A stretch of 64,000 nt of DNA from Alteromonas aquimaris (GTDB lineage Bacteria > Pseudomonadota > Gammaproteobacteria > Enterobacterales > Alteromonadaceae), in contig NZ_JAPFRD010000005.1 in assembly GCF_026183695.1 (NCBI RefSeq), positions 146,033 to 210,032 of the forward strand. Direction: 5' to 3'. The translations under genes were made by a program, and so were the position numbers. Positions 16,391 through 25,119 of the stretch are shown here, one piece after another. The notes beneath the pieces were generated by a model. The model did no database searches. It worked only from the letters and a program-made list of their open reading frames with translations, and was not told the origin of the DNA. The first letter of the stretch is position 1, and the number at the start of each line of letters is the position of its first letter.

Positions 16391-18562
16391 ATGGAAAAAA
16401 CTATTGAGCAAATTATGGCGTCTTACCCTTATGAAAAGGGTGGGATTACGGTCGAAGAAGCAACGGCATTATCTAAATACGCAGCAAATATTACTTTAGG
16501 GGTAATTGTTGAAATAGGCTCATTTAAAGGCAAATCTGCGCTTGCCCTTTCACACGGTGTTCGCTCTACCCAATCAGAATCTCTAACCCCGATTTTTTGT
16601 ATTGATCCCCATCAAGCTTTTACAGGCGAACTTGGGGGGAAATTTGGCCCCAATGATCGGAAAGATTTTTTTCAGCTAATGCTTGATAGTGGTGCTTATC
16701 AGGAAGTTAGCTTGATTAACTTGGAGTCAACTATCCCTGCTAAAGGCTGGGACAAACCTATTGGTATGCTTTTTATTGATGGTGACCATAGGTATGGTGC
16801 AGTTAAGGAAGATTATCAAAACTGGTATCCACACGTAATTGACGGTGGAGTCATCGCTTTTGATGATAGTAGATTTTTGAGTGGACAAACTCTCGGTTCG
16901 GCTCAATTTGTTGATGAACTGATAAAAGCAGGAGCCCAACCTATCGAAACGGTTGGCAAAATAACGTTTTTCAGAAAGCCCTGCGCAAAGCCTGTGCTTA
17001 GAACAACAACTAGTGTCAGAACTTTGTTAGTATACGCAGAACAAAATATTGTTTGCGGAGGCTTGATCCGCTTCGAGCGTCTAGGACATAAACTGCGCAG
17101 AAGAGGGGTTGAGGTCAGTTTTTGTTTTGAAAACTATAATGGCACCTGGCAGCCCACCGGATTCGAATTGCTTACTCCGGAAGAAGCAAGCAATAGAAAC
17201 TGGGGAGCCACTCTTATACCAGGCGCGGGCTTTTCTGATAATTTCATTGAATCACTGTCAACCATAACATCAAAGCAGTTTGGAATTCGGATTCAAGCAG
17301 TATTGAACGATCGTTCTCGCCGAGAGAGGTTTATTGCAGTGAACCGGGCCTTTAAACCAGATTCTGTTTTTTTCAATAACTCAGATTGGGAGGAGGGAAG
17401 TTATACAGATTTTCTTGCCAGGAAATTCACTGTCATAGAAGGGGCCGTAGATTGCTCACACTTTTATCCTGCCGTCAGTTCTAAATCAAAGACAAAGTTT
17501 GTTATAGGAATTAGCACGAAATCCCTCGAAAGAATGATGCCTGTCATGCAACAGTTAAAAGGCGACGAGGTTTTGCACGTTATGGGATATATCCCAGAGG
17601 CGGTTAAGCAAAGTGAAATATTCCAGAAACTTCACCAGCGCAACGCTATTGTCGAAGAAGGAATACTTAGTGAACACGAGCTTCCTGCTTTTTATCACAA
17701 ATGTCATTGCATAGTGCATGTGGAAGATCATGCTGGCTGGGCTAATACTGCCGCTGAAGCATTAGCTTGTGGCGTCCCACTGATTTGCACCAGCGCGGGA
17801 ACTAAAGCATTTGCCACGCATAAAAAGACAGCATTGATCTTGGAGAAATATTCCACTGAAGCATGTGTGGATGCGATAAATGAAGTTATTAATAATCCAG
17901 ATGAAGCTATTCTTCGAGCATCAGCTGGAAGAACAGCCATCCAACGACATGATTGGGACACATTCTGTGATGAATTTATACTGCTGTTGAATGATGATGG
18001 ACGAGAACACTATTTACGTTTACCTGATCTGAACATGTTTGGTAAATGGCCCGTCCATACTCGAACTGAGGTACTCCCGATTTTGAAGGATTTGGTCGAA
18101 GGAGCCAGCATATTTGATGCAGGGTGTGCAGAAGGTTATATAGGCTATTTGTTATTGCAAGCTGGCTGTAAGCGATTGGATGGAGTTGAGTTGGACGGTG
18201 GAAGAATCTTAACTGCACGAGCGTTGAGCGCAGATGATGCTAGGGCCAACTTTATTCACGCCAGCCTCTCTCCTTGGTCTGACTTTATAGAAAAGTATAA
18301 TAACAAATTGTTAAAAAAATATGATTTGGTATTGTACTTAGCGGTGCACCAACACATTCCTGAATCTGAACGTATAGCTACCTTGACAGGGTTGTTAGCT
18401 CGAGCTTCAAAATGGTTTGTGATGAGAATCCCAGCCAGCTATTACCAGGACACTCAGTTGAATCGTATGCTCAGTCAGTCTGGATTTACCCTACACTCTG
18501 AGCACTTATCTGATAATCCGGGTGGAGCAGGACCGATTAGACTTTACAGAAGGGATAACTAG
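16391..18562 (+). CDS. Methyltransferase-glycosyltransferase-methyltransferase fusion
   Basis: A 723-residue, three-domain protein. Residues 1-200 are a class I SAM methyltransferase of the CmcI/Methyltransf_24 type: VIVEIGSFKGKSALAL, IFCIDPHQAF, MLFIDGDHRYGAVKEDY and GGVIAFDDS. Residues 205-530 are a GT-B domain of the GT4 kind: QNIVCGGLIRFERLGHKLRR, EGILSEHELPAFYHKC, HVEDHAGWANTAAEALACG and VPLICTSAGTKAF. Residues 540-723 are a second, different class I methyltransferase: ASIFDAGCAEGYIGYLLL, RLDGVELDGGRI and YDLVLYLAVHQHIPE. The likely job is to add a sugar and methylate it, or to cap a chain. It lacks the C-terminal module of the preceding five proteins. A GGAG lies about ten bases before the ATG. 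Confidence 0.8.
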   Translation: MEKTIEQIMASYPYEKGGITVEEATALSKYAANITLGVIVEIGSFKGKSALALSHGVRSTQSESLTPIFCIDPHQAFTGELGGKFGPNDRKDFFQLMLDSGAYQEVSLINLESTIPAKGWDKPIGMLFIDGDHRYGAVKEDYQNWYPHVIDGGVIAFDDSRFLSGQTLGSAQFVDELIKAGAQPIETVGKITFFRKPCAKPVLRTTTSVRTLLVYAEQNIVCGGLIRFERLGHKLRRRGVEVSFCFENYNGTWQPTGFELLTPEEASNRNWGATLIPGAGFSDNFIESLSTITSKQFGIRIQAVLNDRSRRERFIAVNRAFKPDSVFFNNSDWEEGSYTDFLARKFTVIEGAVDCSHFYPAVSSKSKTKFVIGISTKSLERMMPVMQQLKGDEVLHVMGYIPEAVKQSEIFQKLHQRNAIVEEGILSEHELPAFYHKCHCIVHVEDHAGWANTAAEALACGVPLICTSAGTKAFATHKKTALILEKYSTEACVDAINEVINNPDEAILRASAGRTAIQRHDWDTFCDEFILLLNDDGREHYLRLPDLNMFGKWPVHTRTEVLPILKDLVEGASIFDAGCAEGYIGYLLLQAGCKRLDGVELDGGRILTARALSADDARANFIHASLSPWSDFIEKYNNKLLKKYDLVLYLAVHQHIPESERIATLTGLLARASKWFVMRIPASYYQDTQLNRMLSQSGFTLHSEHLSDNPGGAGPIRLYRRDN

Positions 18563-18564
18563 TT

Positions 18565-19260
18565 ATGTCAAAGCGAATAGTCGTCTCTTTTCCTAAATCT
18601 GGTAGAAGCTGGTTGAGGTATGCCATCGAGCTTACGGGTAAGGCGAGCGATATTGTCTTTTGTCATGATGAATTCGAATATAATGATGCCACTAAACCTG
18701 CGCTGAACTTTAATAGCGATATTCGGCAGAAACGCTATGGTGGTGAATCCGGTAAGCTCGTTTATGTAGATAGAGACACGCGAGATACTATCGTAAGTTT
18801 ATACAATCAGGTAACAGGACGATTCAACGATATTTTTAATTATCCTGATAACATCTCTGCTTTCATTAGAGATGAATATTTTGGTGTAGATAATCTTATC
18901 AAGTTTCAAAAAATGTGGCGGAACCTTGCAGTCCAGAATCATTGGCTGGTAGTACGTTATGAAGAAATGCATAATGATTTTGAGGAAGTGTTGACGCAAG
19001 TTTGTGAGTATTTCGAAATAAATATTGACCATGAACGCATACAGGAAATATCTGAGCAGGCGTCATTTACCAACATGCGACAGTTAGAATTAAGTGGAAA
19101 CTCCAATAGACCTTGGCTCACACCAAGAAACAATTATTCTAAAGTAAGAAAAGGGATCGTCGGGGGGTATACCTCAGAACTTGGCTTAAATGATATTAAG
19201 TATATCGAAAATAGAATGAAACACTTTGGGTTAAGAAAGAATATTGCTGATTCAAATTGA
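18565..19260 (+). CDS. Sulfotransferase
   Basis: A single-domain sulfotransferase of 231 residues. The PAPS loop SFPKSGRSWLRYAI is at residues 8-21. The 3'-phosphate site is YVDRDTRDTIVSLYNQ, and WLVVRYEEM and KVRKGIVGGY match the downstream strand and GxxG motif of the Sulfotransfer_1 family. It starts three bases after the fusion gene stop and is the last gene before the flagellin. It is a different subfamily from the sulfotransferase at 15090-16217, so the glycan may carry two sulfate groups; that is inference. Confidence 0.8.
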   Translation: MSKRIVVSFPKSGRSWLRYAIELTGKASDIVFCHDEFEYNDATKPALNFNSDIRQKRYGGESGKLVYVDRDTRDTIVSLYNQVTGRFNDIFNYPDNISAFIRDEYFGVDNLIKFQKMWRNLAVQNHWLVVRYEEMHNDFEEVLTQVCEYFEINIDHERIQEISEQASFTNMRQLELSGNSNRPWLTPRNNYSKVRKGIVGGYTSELGLNDIKYIENRMKHFGLRKNIADSN

Positions 19261-19339
19261 TAGTCTCACTCTATATTTAACTGGGCATTACTGGGTATGC
19301 TAACTTATACGCAAGTATCTATCTGAATCTTAAGAGTAC

Positions 19340-19355
19340 TGGTGGCACTGTTGCT
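19340..19355 (+). promoter_or_regulatory. Probable sigma-54 promoter of the flagellin gene
   Basis: TGGTGGCACTGTTGCT contains GG and GC separated by exactly ten bases, with TTGCT at the -12 element. The -24 element is TGGTGGC, short of the TGGCACG consensus. A start near 19366 would leave a short leader before AAGAGGT (19384) and the ATG at 19399. Sigma-54 control of a first flagellin is known in Vibrio and relatives. Confidence 0.5.
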
Positions 19356-19398
19356 CTGAAACTTTTAATTGTTATACTCGCACAAGAGGTGCATACAT

Positions 19399-20199
19399 AT
19401 GATTAATTTCGATCCTAGCCCAAACATGAATATGCTTCAGCAGATTCAAGAGAAGCAATCTAACCTGATGGAAAAACTGGCCTCAGGTAAGAAAATAAAT
19501 AGTGCGGCTGATGGCGCGGCGGCGCAGCAGATTATTGACCGTCTGACTTCTCAGGTTGAAGGTAATCGTCAGGCCATCAATAATGTTTATGATGGTATTT
19601 CATTATCGCAGGTAGCTGAGGGCGGGGTATCGAACATTAACGATGATGTTCAGCGCATTCGTGAATTAGGTATGCAGGCAGGTAATGGCATCTTGAATGA
19701 TGCTGACCGGAAGGCAATTCAGTCTGAAATTACACAATTGCAGGATAACATTAAGCAAACCACAGAGCAGACAAATTTTGCTGGTAAACCCTTGTTGAAC
19801 TCAGATAATGACAACGCCTTTCAGGTGGGTGCCAATAGTGGACAAACGATCAATGTGCGTTCACAAGATATTTCGGCACGGTTAAGTGATGTACTAAGTA
19901 TCGATGTCTCAACCCAAGCGGGGGCTACAGCTGCACTGGATTCAACCGATGCCGCCCTGGAAAATCTAAATGAATATCGGGCGGAGTTAGGTGCAACGCA
20001 AAATATGCTAGAGGGTACTGCACGTAGTTTAGGCAAGGCCGATGTGAATGCGGCTGAGGCGCGCAGTCGTATTCAGGATACCGATTATGCACAGGTCGCG
20101 TCGGATGCAGCCGCCAACGATATTCGTGGTCAAGCGGCTTTGACCGTTCAGGCGCAAGCCAATCAGCAACAAGGCCAGGTGCTGGCGTTATTAAGCTAA
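19399..20199 (+). CDS. Short atypical flagellin
   Basis: A 266-residue flagellin with N-terminal and C-terminal coiled-coil domains and almost no central variable region. N-terminal marks are LASGKKINSAADGAAAQQI, GISLSQVAEGGVSNINDDVQRI, RELGMQAGNG and TEQTNFAGKPLL. C-terminal marks are ARSRIQDTDYAQVASDAA and VQAQANQQQGQVLALLS. The first 15 residues (MINFDPSPNMNMLQQ) differ from the usual MAxxINTN start, and the normally conserved SSGLRINSAKDDAAG is SGKKINSAADGAAA. The ATG at 19399 has AAGAGGT upstream. It may be a minor flagellin or the modified one. No flaG, fliD or fliS follows, which is unusual for this locus. Confidence 0.85.
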   Translation: MINFDPSPNMNMLQQIQEKQSNLMEKLASGKKINSAADGAAAQQIIDRLTSQVEGNRQAINNVYDGISLSQVAEGGVSNINDDVQRIRELGMQAGNGILNDADRKAIQSEITQLQDNIKQTTEQTNFAGKPLLNSDNDNAFQVGANSGQTINVRSQDISARLSDVLSIDVSTQAGATAALDSTDAALENLNEYRAELGATQNMLEGTARSLGKADVNAAEARSRIQDTDYAQVASDAAANDIRGQAALTVQAQANQQQGQVLALLS

Positions 20200-20213
20200 A
20201 TTAGTTATTACGG

Positions 20214-20239
20214 AAAAAGCAGGGCAACCTGCTTTTTTT
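20214..20239 (+). terminator. Factor-independent terminator after flagellin
   Basis: AAAAAGCAGG pairs with CCTGCTTTTT around a GCAA tetraloop and is followed by further T residues. It lies 15 bases after the flagellin stop and separates it from flrA. The remaining 197 bases before flrA show no gene. Confidence 0.85.
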
Positions 20240-20436
20240 GTGTCTGTGAATAAAATTTTGTTTGCCTATACCTCTTTATTTTATTCACAATCAAAACTAC
20301 CTTTTATATAAATGCGGTATATTTGTATATTTCTTCAGCAGTGTTGCCAGAAGACAGTTGTGTTTGGAACTTTTGCCGCTACAATCATGCAGATGCGCTA
20401 AACTCTTTACAATAAAAACGCGTTGTCGGGGAATGA

Positions 20437-21915
20437 ATGAAGGATATCTTGCTCGTTAGTGATAACGGCGACCTTTTAACCAGCTTTGAAACTATCGTTA
20501 CCTTCGTTGGTGAAACCAGTCGGCAGTGCGGTTTAGCTGAGTGCGAAAAATCGTTGCAGAATCAAGCTGCGGCGGCGGTTTTAATTGACTGCAGCGACGC
20601 TGACAAACTTGAACGAATAAGCAAACAGTTCCCGCATACTCCCTTTATAGCCGTTACCCAAAACGGTGAAGATATTCCTGCTCATCAAAACCTGGTCAGC
20701 GTAATTGGATTACCGATAACCTATCCTATGTTGACACAGGCTATTCACCGGTGTCAGGAGTATACTCGGGGAAAACCGTTTAAATCGAAAGCGCCGGGTA
20801 CCAAAACCCGTTTGTTTAGGAGCTTGGTGGGCAGAAGCGAGCAAATTCAGTATGTTCGCCGCTTAGTAGAACAAGTTGCTCCTACTGATGCTACCGTACT
20901 TATTTTGGGGGAATCAGGCACGGGAAAAGAAGTGGTAGCAAGAAACGTTCATTTCCTGTCTGAACGAAAAGATGGCCCATTTATTCCTGTAAACTGTGGC
21001 GCCATTCCCGGCGAACTACTTGAAAGTGAATTGTTTGGTCATGAGAAAGGCGCTTTTACCGGGGCCATTGGCGCTCGCAAAGGCCGCTTTGAACTGGCCG
21101 AGTCAGGTACCTTATTTCTCGATGAAATCGGTGATATGCCGTTGCAAATGCAGGTGAAGTTATTACGGGTACTCCAAGAACGTACCTTTGAGCGAGTAGG
21201 GGGCAATGCTCCTATTAAATGTAACGTCAGAATTATTGCCGCCACTCACCGTGATCTTGAAGAAATGATCAAAGAGGATCGCTTCCGCGAAGACTTGTAT
21301 TATCGCCTAAATGTTTTTCCCATAGACAGCCCAGCGTTGCGGGAAAGAAAAGACGACATCCCGTTGCTTTTACAGGAGCTGATTAGTCGCATCCAAGGTG
21401 AAGGGGTAAAAGGCGTTCACTTTACTGAGCAGGCAATTGCTTCCTTAATGGAACATCCATGGGGCGGCAACGTGCGTGAATTATCCAATCTGGTAGAAAG
21501 GCTAAGCATTCTCTATCCTGGTCAGGTAGTCGATGTGCAGGATTTACCGCCGAAGTATCAATATGGTGATGTGGCTCCCTACCAACCAGATTATCCGGAA
21601 GAACTGCTTGAACGTGATGCGTTTAACGAACTGTTTGCTGAAGCTGCCCACGCAGAAGAGAGTGAGGTGGCAGAGGGAAATGAAGCGCAATCTGCATCCT
21701 CTTTGCCTGAACTGTCTGGTCTACCCGAAGACGGGGTAAACCTGAAAGAATATCTGTCGGATCTCGAAATTAATCTTATCAAGCAGGCACTAGAGCAACA
21801 AGATTGGGTGGTGGCCCGCGCTGCTGACAAGCTTGGCATGCGCAGAACCACGCTGGTTGAAAAAATGCGCAAGTACGAAATTAATCGAGAAGAACACCTT
21901 TCGTCAGATAATTGA
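20437..21915 (+). CDS. flrA: Polar flagellar master regulator FlrA (FleQ family)
   Basis: FlrA/FleQ is the sigma-54 enhancer-binding protein at the top of the polar-flagellum cascade. Its N-terminal FleQ domain (residues 1-120) replaces a standard receiver. The AAA+ domain has Walker A GESGTGKE (158-165), the sigma-54 contact loop GAFTGA (205-210), [10 protein letters not shown] (Walker B) and [17 protein letters not shown]. The Fis-type helix-turn-helix at the C-terminus reads [18 protein letters not shown]. Length 492 is normal. It stands alone between the flagellin terminator and a sigma-54 promoter for flrBC, as in Vibrio. Confidence 0.93.
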   Translation: MKDILLVSDNGDLLTSFETIVTFVGETSRQCGLAECEKSLQNQAAAAVLIDCSDADKLERISKQFPHTPFIAVTQNGEDIPAHQNLVSVIGLPITYPMLTQAIHRCQEYTRGKPFKSKAPGTKTRLFRSLVGRSEQIQYVRRLVEQVAPTDATVLILGESGTGKEVVARNVHFLSERKDGPFIPVNCGAIPGELLESELFGHEKGAFTGAIGARKGRFELAESGTLFLDEIGDMPLQMQVKLLRVLQERTFERVGGNAPIKCNVRIIAATHRDLEEMIKEDRFREDLYYRLNVFPIDSPALRERKDDIPLLLQELISRIQGEGVKGVHFTEQAIASLMEHPWGGNVRELSNLVERLSILYPGQVVDVQDLPPKYQYGDVAPYQPDYPEELLERDAFNELFAEAAHAEESEVAEGNEAQSASSLPELSGLPEDGVNLKEYLSDLEINLIKQALEQQDWVVARAADKLGMRRTTLVEKMRKYEINREEHLSSDN

Positions 21916-21969
21916 CAGCCAATAATTTCTGTTTAATCCCTAACTCACTGAATTAAAATGATAAAATAG

Positions 21970-21986
21970 TGGCATGGCTCCTGCTA
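21970..21986 (+). promoter_or_regulatory. Sigma-54 promoter of flrBC
   Basis: TGGCATGGCTCCTGCTA has GG (21971-21972) and GC (21983-21984) with ten bases between, and a near-consensus TGGCATG -24 element. A start near 21996 precedes the flrB ATG at 22032. FlrA-dependent sigma-54 transcription of flrBC is the established class II step in Vibrio cholerae. Confidence 0.75.
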
Positions 21987-22031
21987 TATCCATCTTGACG
22001 TATAGTGCGTCTGCAATTTGACGAGGATGGT

Positions 22032-23186
22032 ATGGCATACGAAAGCAGTTTTTTCGGCACTCCCTTACATGAGCAATATTCGCTCAATCAACGCTTTTAT
22101 TCAGTTGACGATGCAACTGCGCATGCAAATGAGTTGTCTGGCGTGGAAGAAGTGCAGGCGCTTCGTCAGCAAGCTAATCGTTTATCGCATTTGTTACAGG
22201 TATTACCCGCCGGTGTTGTTGTACTGGATGGCAAAGGAATTGTTAGACAGGTAAATAGTCAGGCGATCGCGTTACTAGGTGAACCACTCGAAGGTGAGTT
22301 GTGGCGTACCATTATCAGCCGATCCTTCAAACCTCAACCGGATGACGGGCACGAAGTGTCATTGATAGATGGTAAACGCGTTAAACTTTCTATCACCCCA
22401 CTCGTTGATGAACCTGGCCAACTAATTGTGATCACCGACTTGACGGAAACCCGTCAATTACAATCCCGCGTCAGTCATATGCAAAGATTGAGCGCGCTGG
22501 GAAAAATGGTCGCATCGCTAGCTCATCAAATCAGAACTCCGCTTTCAGCTGCTATGCTGTATGCGTCAAATTTAACCCGAAAAGGTTTGCCGGAAGCGTC
22601 ACGTCTACAGTTTGCACACAAGTTAAATGCACGTTTAAAGGAATTAGAGAGTCAGGTTAACGACATGCTCTTGTTTGCTAAGTCAGGCGAAGAGCAGGTG
22701 GTTGCGCCTATTTCCTTAACTCAACTGATGCAGGCAATTGAAGCCACAGGTACCTCTATTACCGATACCGCTTCACAGCAGCTTGGTTTAGAAGGGTTTG
22801 AACAAAACATTCAAATCACCGGTAATCTTACGGCATTACAAGGTGCTCTGTTAAATTTGATAGAAAATGCCAGCCAGGTATCCCCCAAGCAAAGCTGTAT
22901 TCAAGTGAGCGCAAGAGTGAGTAGTAACTTGCTTCATATCTGTGTGGAAGATGAAGGAAAAGGTGTACCTAACTCGCTATTAGATAAAATATTTGAGCCC
23001 TTCTTTACCACTAAAAGTCATGGTACCGGGTTGGGCTTGGCAGTGGTCAAATCGGTCACCACTGCTCACAAAGGTCATTTGTTGGTAGAAAATAAGCCCG
23101 CGGGTGGCGCACGTTTCATTGTCGCTTTACCCTTTCAACGCATTCCGCATGCGCCGTTGAATCGTCTTACAGGAGAACACGCATGA
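22032..23186 (+). CDS. flrB: Flagellar sensor histidine kinase FlrB
   Basis: FlrB (FleS) phosphorylates FlrC. This 384-residue cytoplasmic kinase has a PAS domain (about residues 50-140, LPAGVVVLDGKGIVRQVNSQ), a dimerisation/phosphoacceptor helix with SLAHQIRTPLSAA (His165), and a HATPase domain with NLIENASQVSPKQ, EDEGKGVPNSLLDKIFEPFF and HGTGLGLAVVKS. No membrane segment is seen, as usual for FlrB. The ATG at 22032 is chosen because GAGGAT stands a proper distance upstream; a GTG at 22005 lacks one. It overlaps flrC by 4 bases. Confidence 0.92.
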   Translation: MAYESSFFGTPLHEQYSLNQRFYSVDDATAHANELSGVEEVQALRQQANRLSHLLQVLPAGVVVLDGKGIVRQVNSQAIALLGEPLEGELWRTIISRSFKPQPDDGHEVSLIDGKRVKLSITPLVDEPGQLIVITDLTETRQLQSRVSHMQRLSALGKMVASLAHQIRTPLSAAMLYASNLTRKGLPEASRLQFAHKLNARLKELESQVNDMLLFAKSGEEQVVAPISLTQLMQAIEATGTSITDTASQQLGLEGFEQNIQITGNLTALQGALLNLIENASQVSPKQSCIQVSARVSSNLLHICVEDEGKGVPNSLLDKIFEPFFTTKSHGTGLGLAVVKSVTTAHKGHLLVENKPAGGARFIVALPFQRIPHAPLNRLTGEHA

Positions 23187-24532
23187 GTCAGAGTACTATC
23201 CTAATCGTCGAGGACGATGCCGGTTTACGTGAAGCCTTAATGGATACATTACAATTAGCCGGATACAACCTGGTTTGCGCCGAAAGTGCAGAGCAAGCCA
23301 TGCTAGAACTGAGTCATCAATCAATCGATTTAGTGGTGAGCGATATTCAAATGAGTGGCATGAATGGTCTGAAATTACTGAAAAATATAAAGGCCAAGTT
23401 TCCCCACATGCCAGTATTACTGATGACCGCTTATGCCACTATAGATGATGCAGTGCAAGCCATGCGAGACGGTGCGACGGACTATTTATCTAAACCATTC
23501 GCACCAGAAGTGCTGATCAACTTGGTCAGTCGTTATGCCCCGGCGGAAAAAATTGAATCACGAACCCCAGTGGCAGCTGATCCAGCCAGTTTAGAGTTAT
23601 TGAATCTCTCCCGCAAAGTTGCTCAATCAGATGCCACGGTGATGGTGCTGGGGCCAAGCGGTTCTGGTAAAGAAGTGTTGTCACGATATATTCATGACCA
23701 GTCTCCACGTAGCCAGGCGCCTTTTATTGCCATAAATTGCGCTGCCATCCCTGAAAATATGCTTGAAGCCACCTTGTTTGGTTATGAAAAAGGAGCCTTT
23801 ACCGGGGCCGTGCAAGCGTGCCCAGGTAAATTTGAGCAAGCGCAAAATGGCACTTTATTGTTAGATGAAATAACTGAGATGGATTTATCGCTTCAGGCCA
23901 AGCTGCTTCGCGTGTTACAGGAAAAGGAAGTGGAACGTCTAGGCGGACGAAAAATGGTGCAACTTGATGTCAGGGTTATCGCTACCAGCAATCGTGACTT
24001 ACGCCAGGCTGTCGCAGCAGGCGAGTTTAGAGAAGATTTATATTACCGCTTAAATGTTTTTCCGATTGTTTGGAAGCAGTTAAGCGAGAGACCAGGTGAT
24101 ATTGTGCCACTAGCGGAACACCTGATACACCGGCATGCCCAAACCAATGGGGCGGGTAAACGTAAACTTAGCGCAGCGGCTCGTAACAAGTTAGTTCAGT
24201 ACGCCTGGCCAGGGAACGTGAGAGAGCTGGAAAACGTTATCCAACGCGCATTAATACTGTGTGAAGGTGACACCATTGATTCGTCGCACCTAATGTTGGA
24301 AATGGCTGCAACATTGGCCAGCCATAATCATGAAGCGGTTAACGCTATTGACGATGATGTCAGCCGGTTAGGTAATGAGCTGCGTCATCAAGAACATCAA
24401 ATTATTCTCGATACCCTCGAGATGTGTAATGGAAAACGCAAAGATGTGGCAGAAAAGTTAGGCATCAGCCCAAGAACGTTGCGCTATAAACTCGCGCGTA
24501 TGCGTGAAGAAGGTATTGATGTGCCAGCCTAA
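23183..24532 (+). CDS. flrC: Flagellar response regulator FlrC
   Basis: FlrC (FleR) is an NtrC-type activator of the sigma-54 class III flagellar operons. The receiver domain has phosphoacceptor Asp54 (LVVSDIQMSG). The AAA+ domain has GPSGSGKE (157-164), GAFTGA (204-209) and YAWPGNVRELENVIQRAL. The C-terminal helix-turn-helix is NGKRKDVAEKLGISPRTLRY. AGGAG lies at 23171-23175 before the ATG. It likely acts on the sigma-54 promoters before fliE, fliK and flhA downstream. Confidence 0.93.
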   Translation: MSQSTILIVEDDAGLREALMDTLQLAGYNLVCAESAEQAMLELSHQSIDLVVSDIQMSGMNGLKLLKNIKAKFPHMPVLLMTAYATIDDAVQAMRDGATDYLSKPFAPEVLINLVSRYAPAEKIESRTPVAADPASLELLNLSRKVAQSDATVMVLGPSGSGKEVLSRYIHDQSPRSQAPFIAINCAAIPENMLEATLFGYEKGAFTGAVQACPGKFEQAQNGTLLLDEITEMDLSLQAKLLRVLQEKEVERLGGRKMVQLDVRVIATSNRDLRQAVAAGEFREDLYYRLNVFPIVWKQLSERPGDIVPLAEHLIHRHAQTNGAGKRKLSAAARNKLVQYAWPGNVRELENVIQRALILCEGDTIDSSHLMLEMAATLASHNHEAVNAIDDDVSRLGNELRHQEHQIILDTLEMCNGKRKDVAEKLGISPRTLRYKLARMREEGIDVPA

Positions 24533-24580
24533 TTTTGGTTGGGAACGAACAGAAGTGGGGATAATTATCCTCCCCGATTC

Positions 24581-24605
24581 GCCGCGCTAGTCGCGGCATT
24601 TTTTT
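24581..24605 (+). terminator. Terminator after flrC
   Basis: GCCGCG and CGCGGC form a six-pair GC stem around CTAGT and are followed by A and seven T residues. It isolates flrBC from fliE. Confidence 0.85.
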
Positions 24606-24683
24606 GTTTAACTTAAAAGGTTAGCAAGCCGTCAACTTTTTGGCTTTATTTTCAAGTTTATGAAAATAAAGCAATTTTAATGT

Positions 24684-24700
24684 TGGCCTGGTAATTGCTG
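24684..24700 (+). promoter_or_regulatory. Sigma-54 promoter of the fliEFGHIJ operon
   Basis: TTGGCCTGGTAATTGCTG (starting 24683) has GG (24685-24686) and GC (24697-24698) ten bases apart with a perfect ATTGCT -12 element. A start near 24710 fits the fliE ATG at 24773. Confidence 0.75.
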
Positions 24701-24772
24701 AAATAGAATCAATCATCGCAATATCGCCAAATGTCAGACACGACAAAGGCAACTATCTATTCAGGAGTGGTC

Positions 24773-25096
24773 ATGGACATTAAAGCAAACAGTTTGTATC
24801 AGGAAATGCAGGCAATGATTGCTCAGGCACAACTGCCCGTGCATGAAGCGCCCAATATCGTTAAACAACCCGAAAATGAATTTGCCAGCATGCTGAAAAA
24901 TGCCATAGAGGGCGTTAACGATGCACAGATGCACTCAAAGAATATGCAACAACGCTTCGAAATGGGTGACCCGTCACTGAGTTTGGCAGAAGTAATGATA
25001 GCAAAGGAAAAATCGAGCATAGCCTTTGAAGCAACATTGCAAGTGCGTAATAAGCTGTTAGAAGCTTACAAGCAAATTTCGAACATGCCAGTTTAA
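24773..25096 (+). CDS. fliE: Flagellar MS-ring/rod junction protein FliE
   Basis: FliE joins the MS ring to the rod. The 107-residue product ends with the family pattern SLAEVMIAKEKSSIAFEAT, then LQVRNKLLEAYKQISNMPV. The ATG at 24773 has AGGAG five bases upstream and gives the usual FliE length. An ATG at 24731 would add 14 residues but lacks a ribosome-binding site. It heads the fliEFGHIJ operon. Confidence 0.92.
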   Translation: MDIKANSLYQEMQAMIAQAQLPVHEAPNIVKQPENEFASMLKNAIEGVNDAQMHSKNMQQRFEMGDPSLSLAEVMIAKEKSSIAFEATLQVRNKLLEAYKQISNMPV

Positions 25097-25119
25097 ATTA
25101 ATTTCAGGGTAGTAATAAT

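Noticed and set aside
20371..20390. A sigma-54 promoter before flrA
   Set aside because: TTTGGAACTTTTGCCGC has GG and GC at the right distance, but the -12 element is CCGC rather than TTGC, and flrA is generally not sigma-54 dependent.
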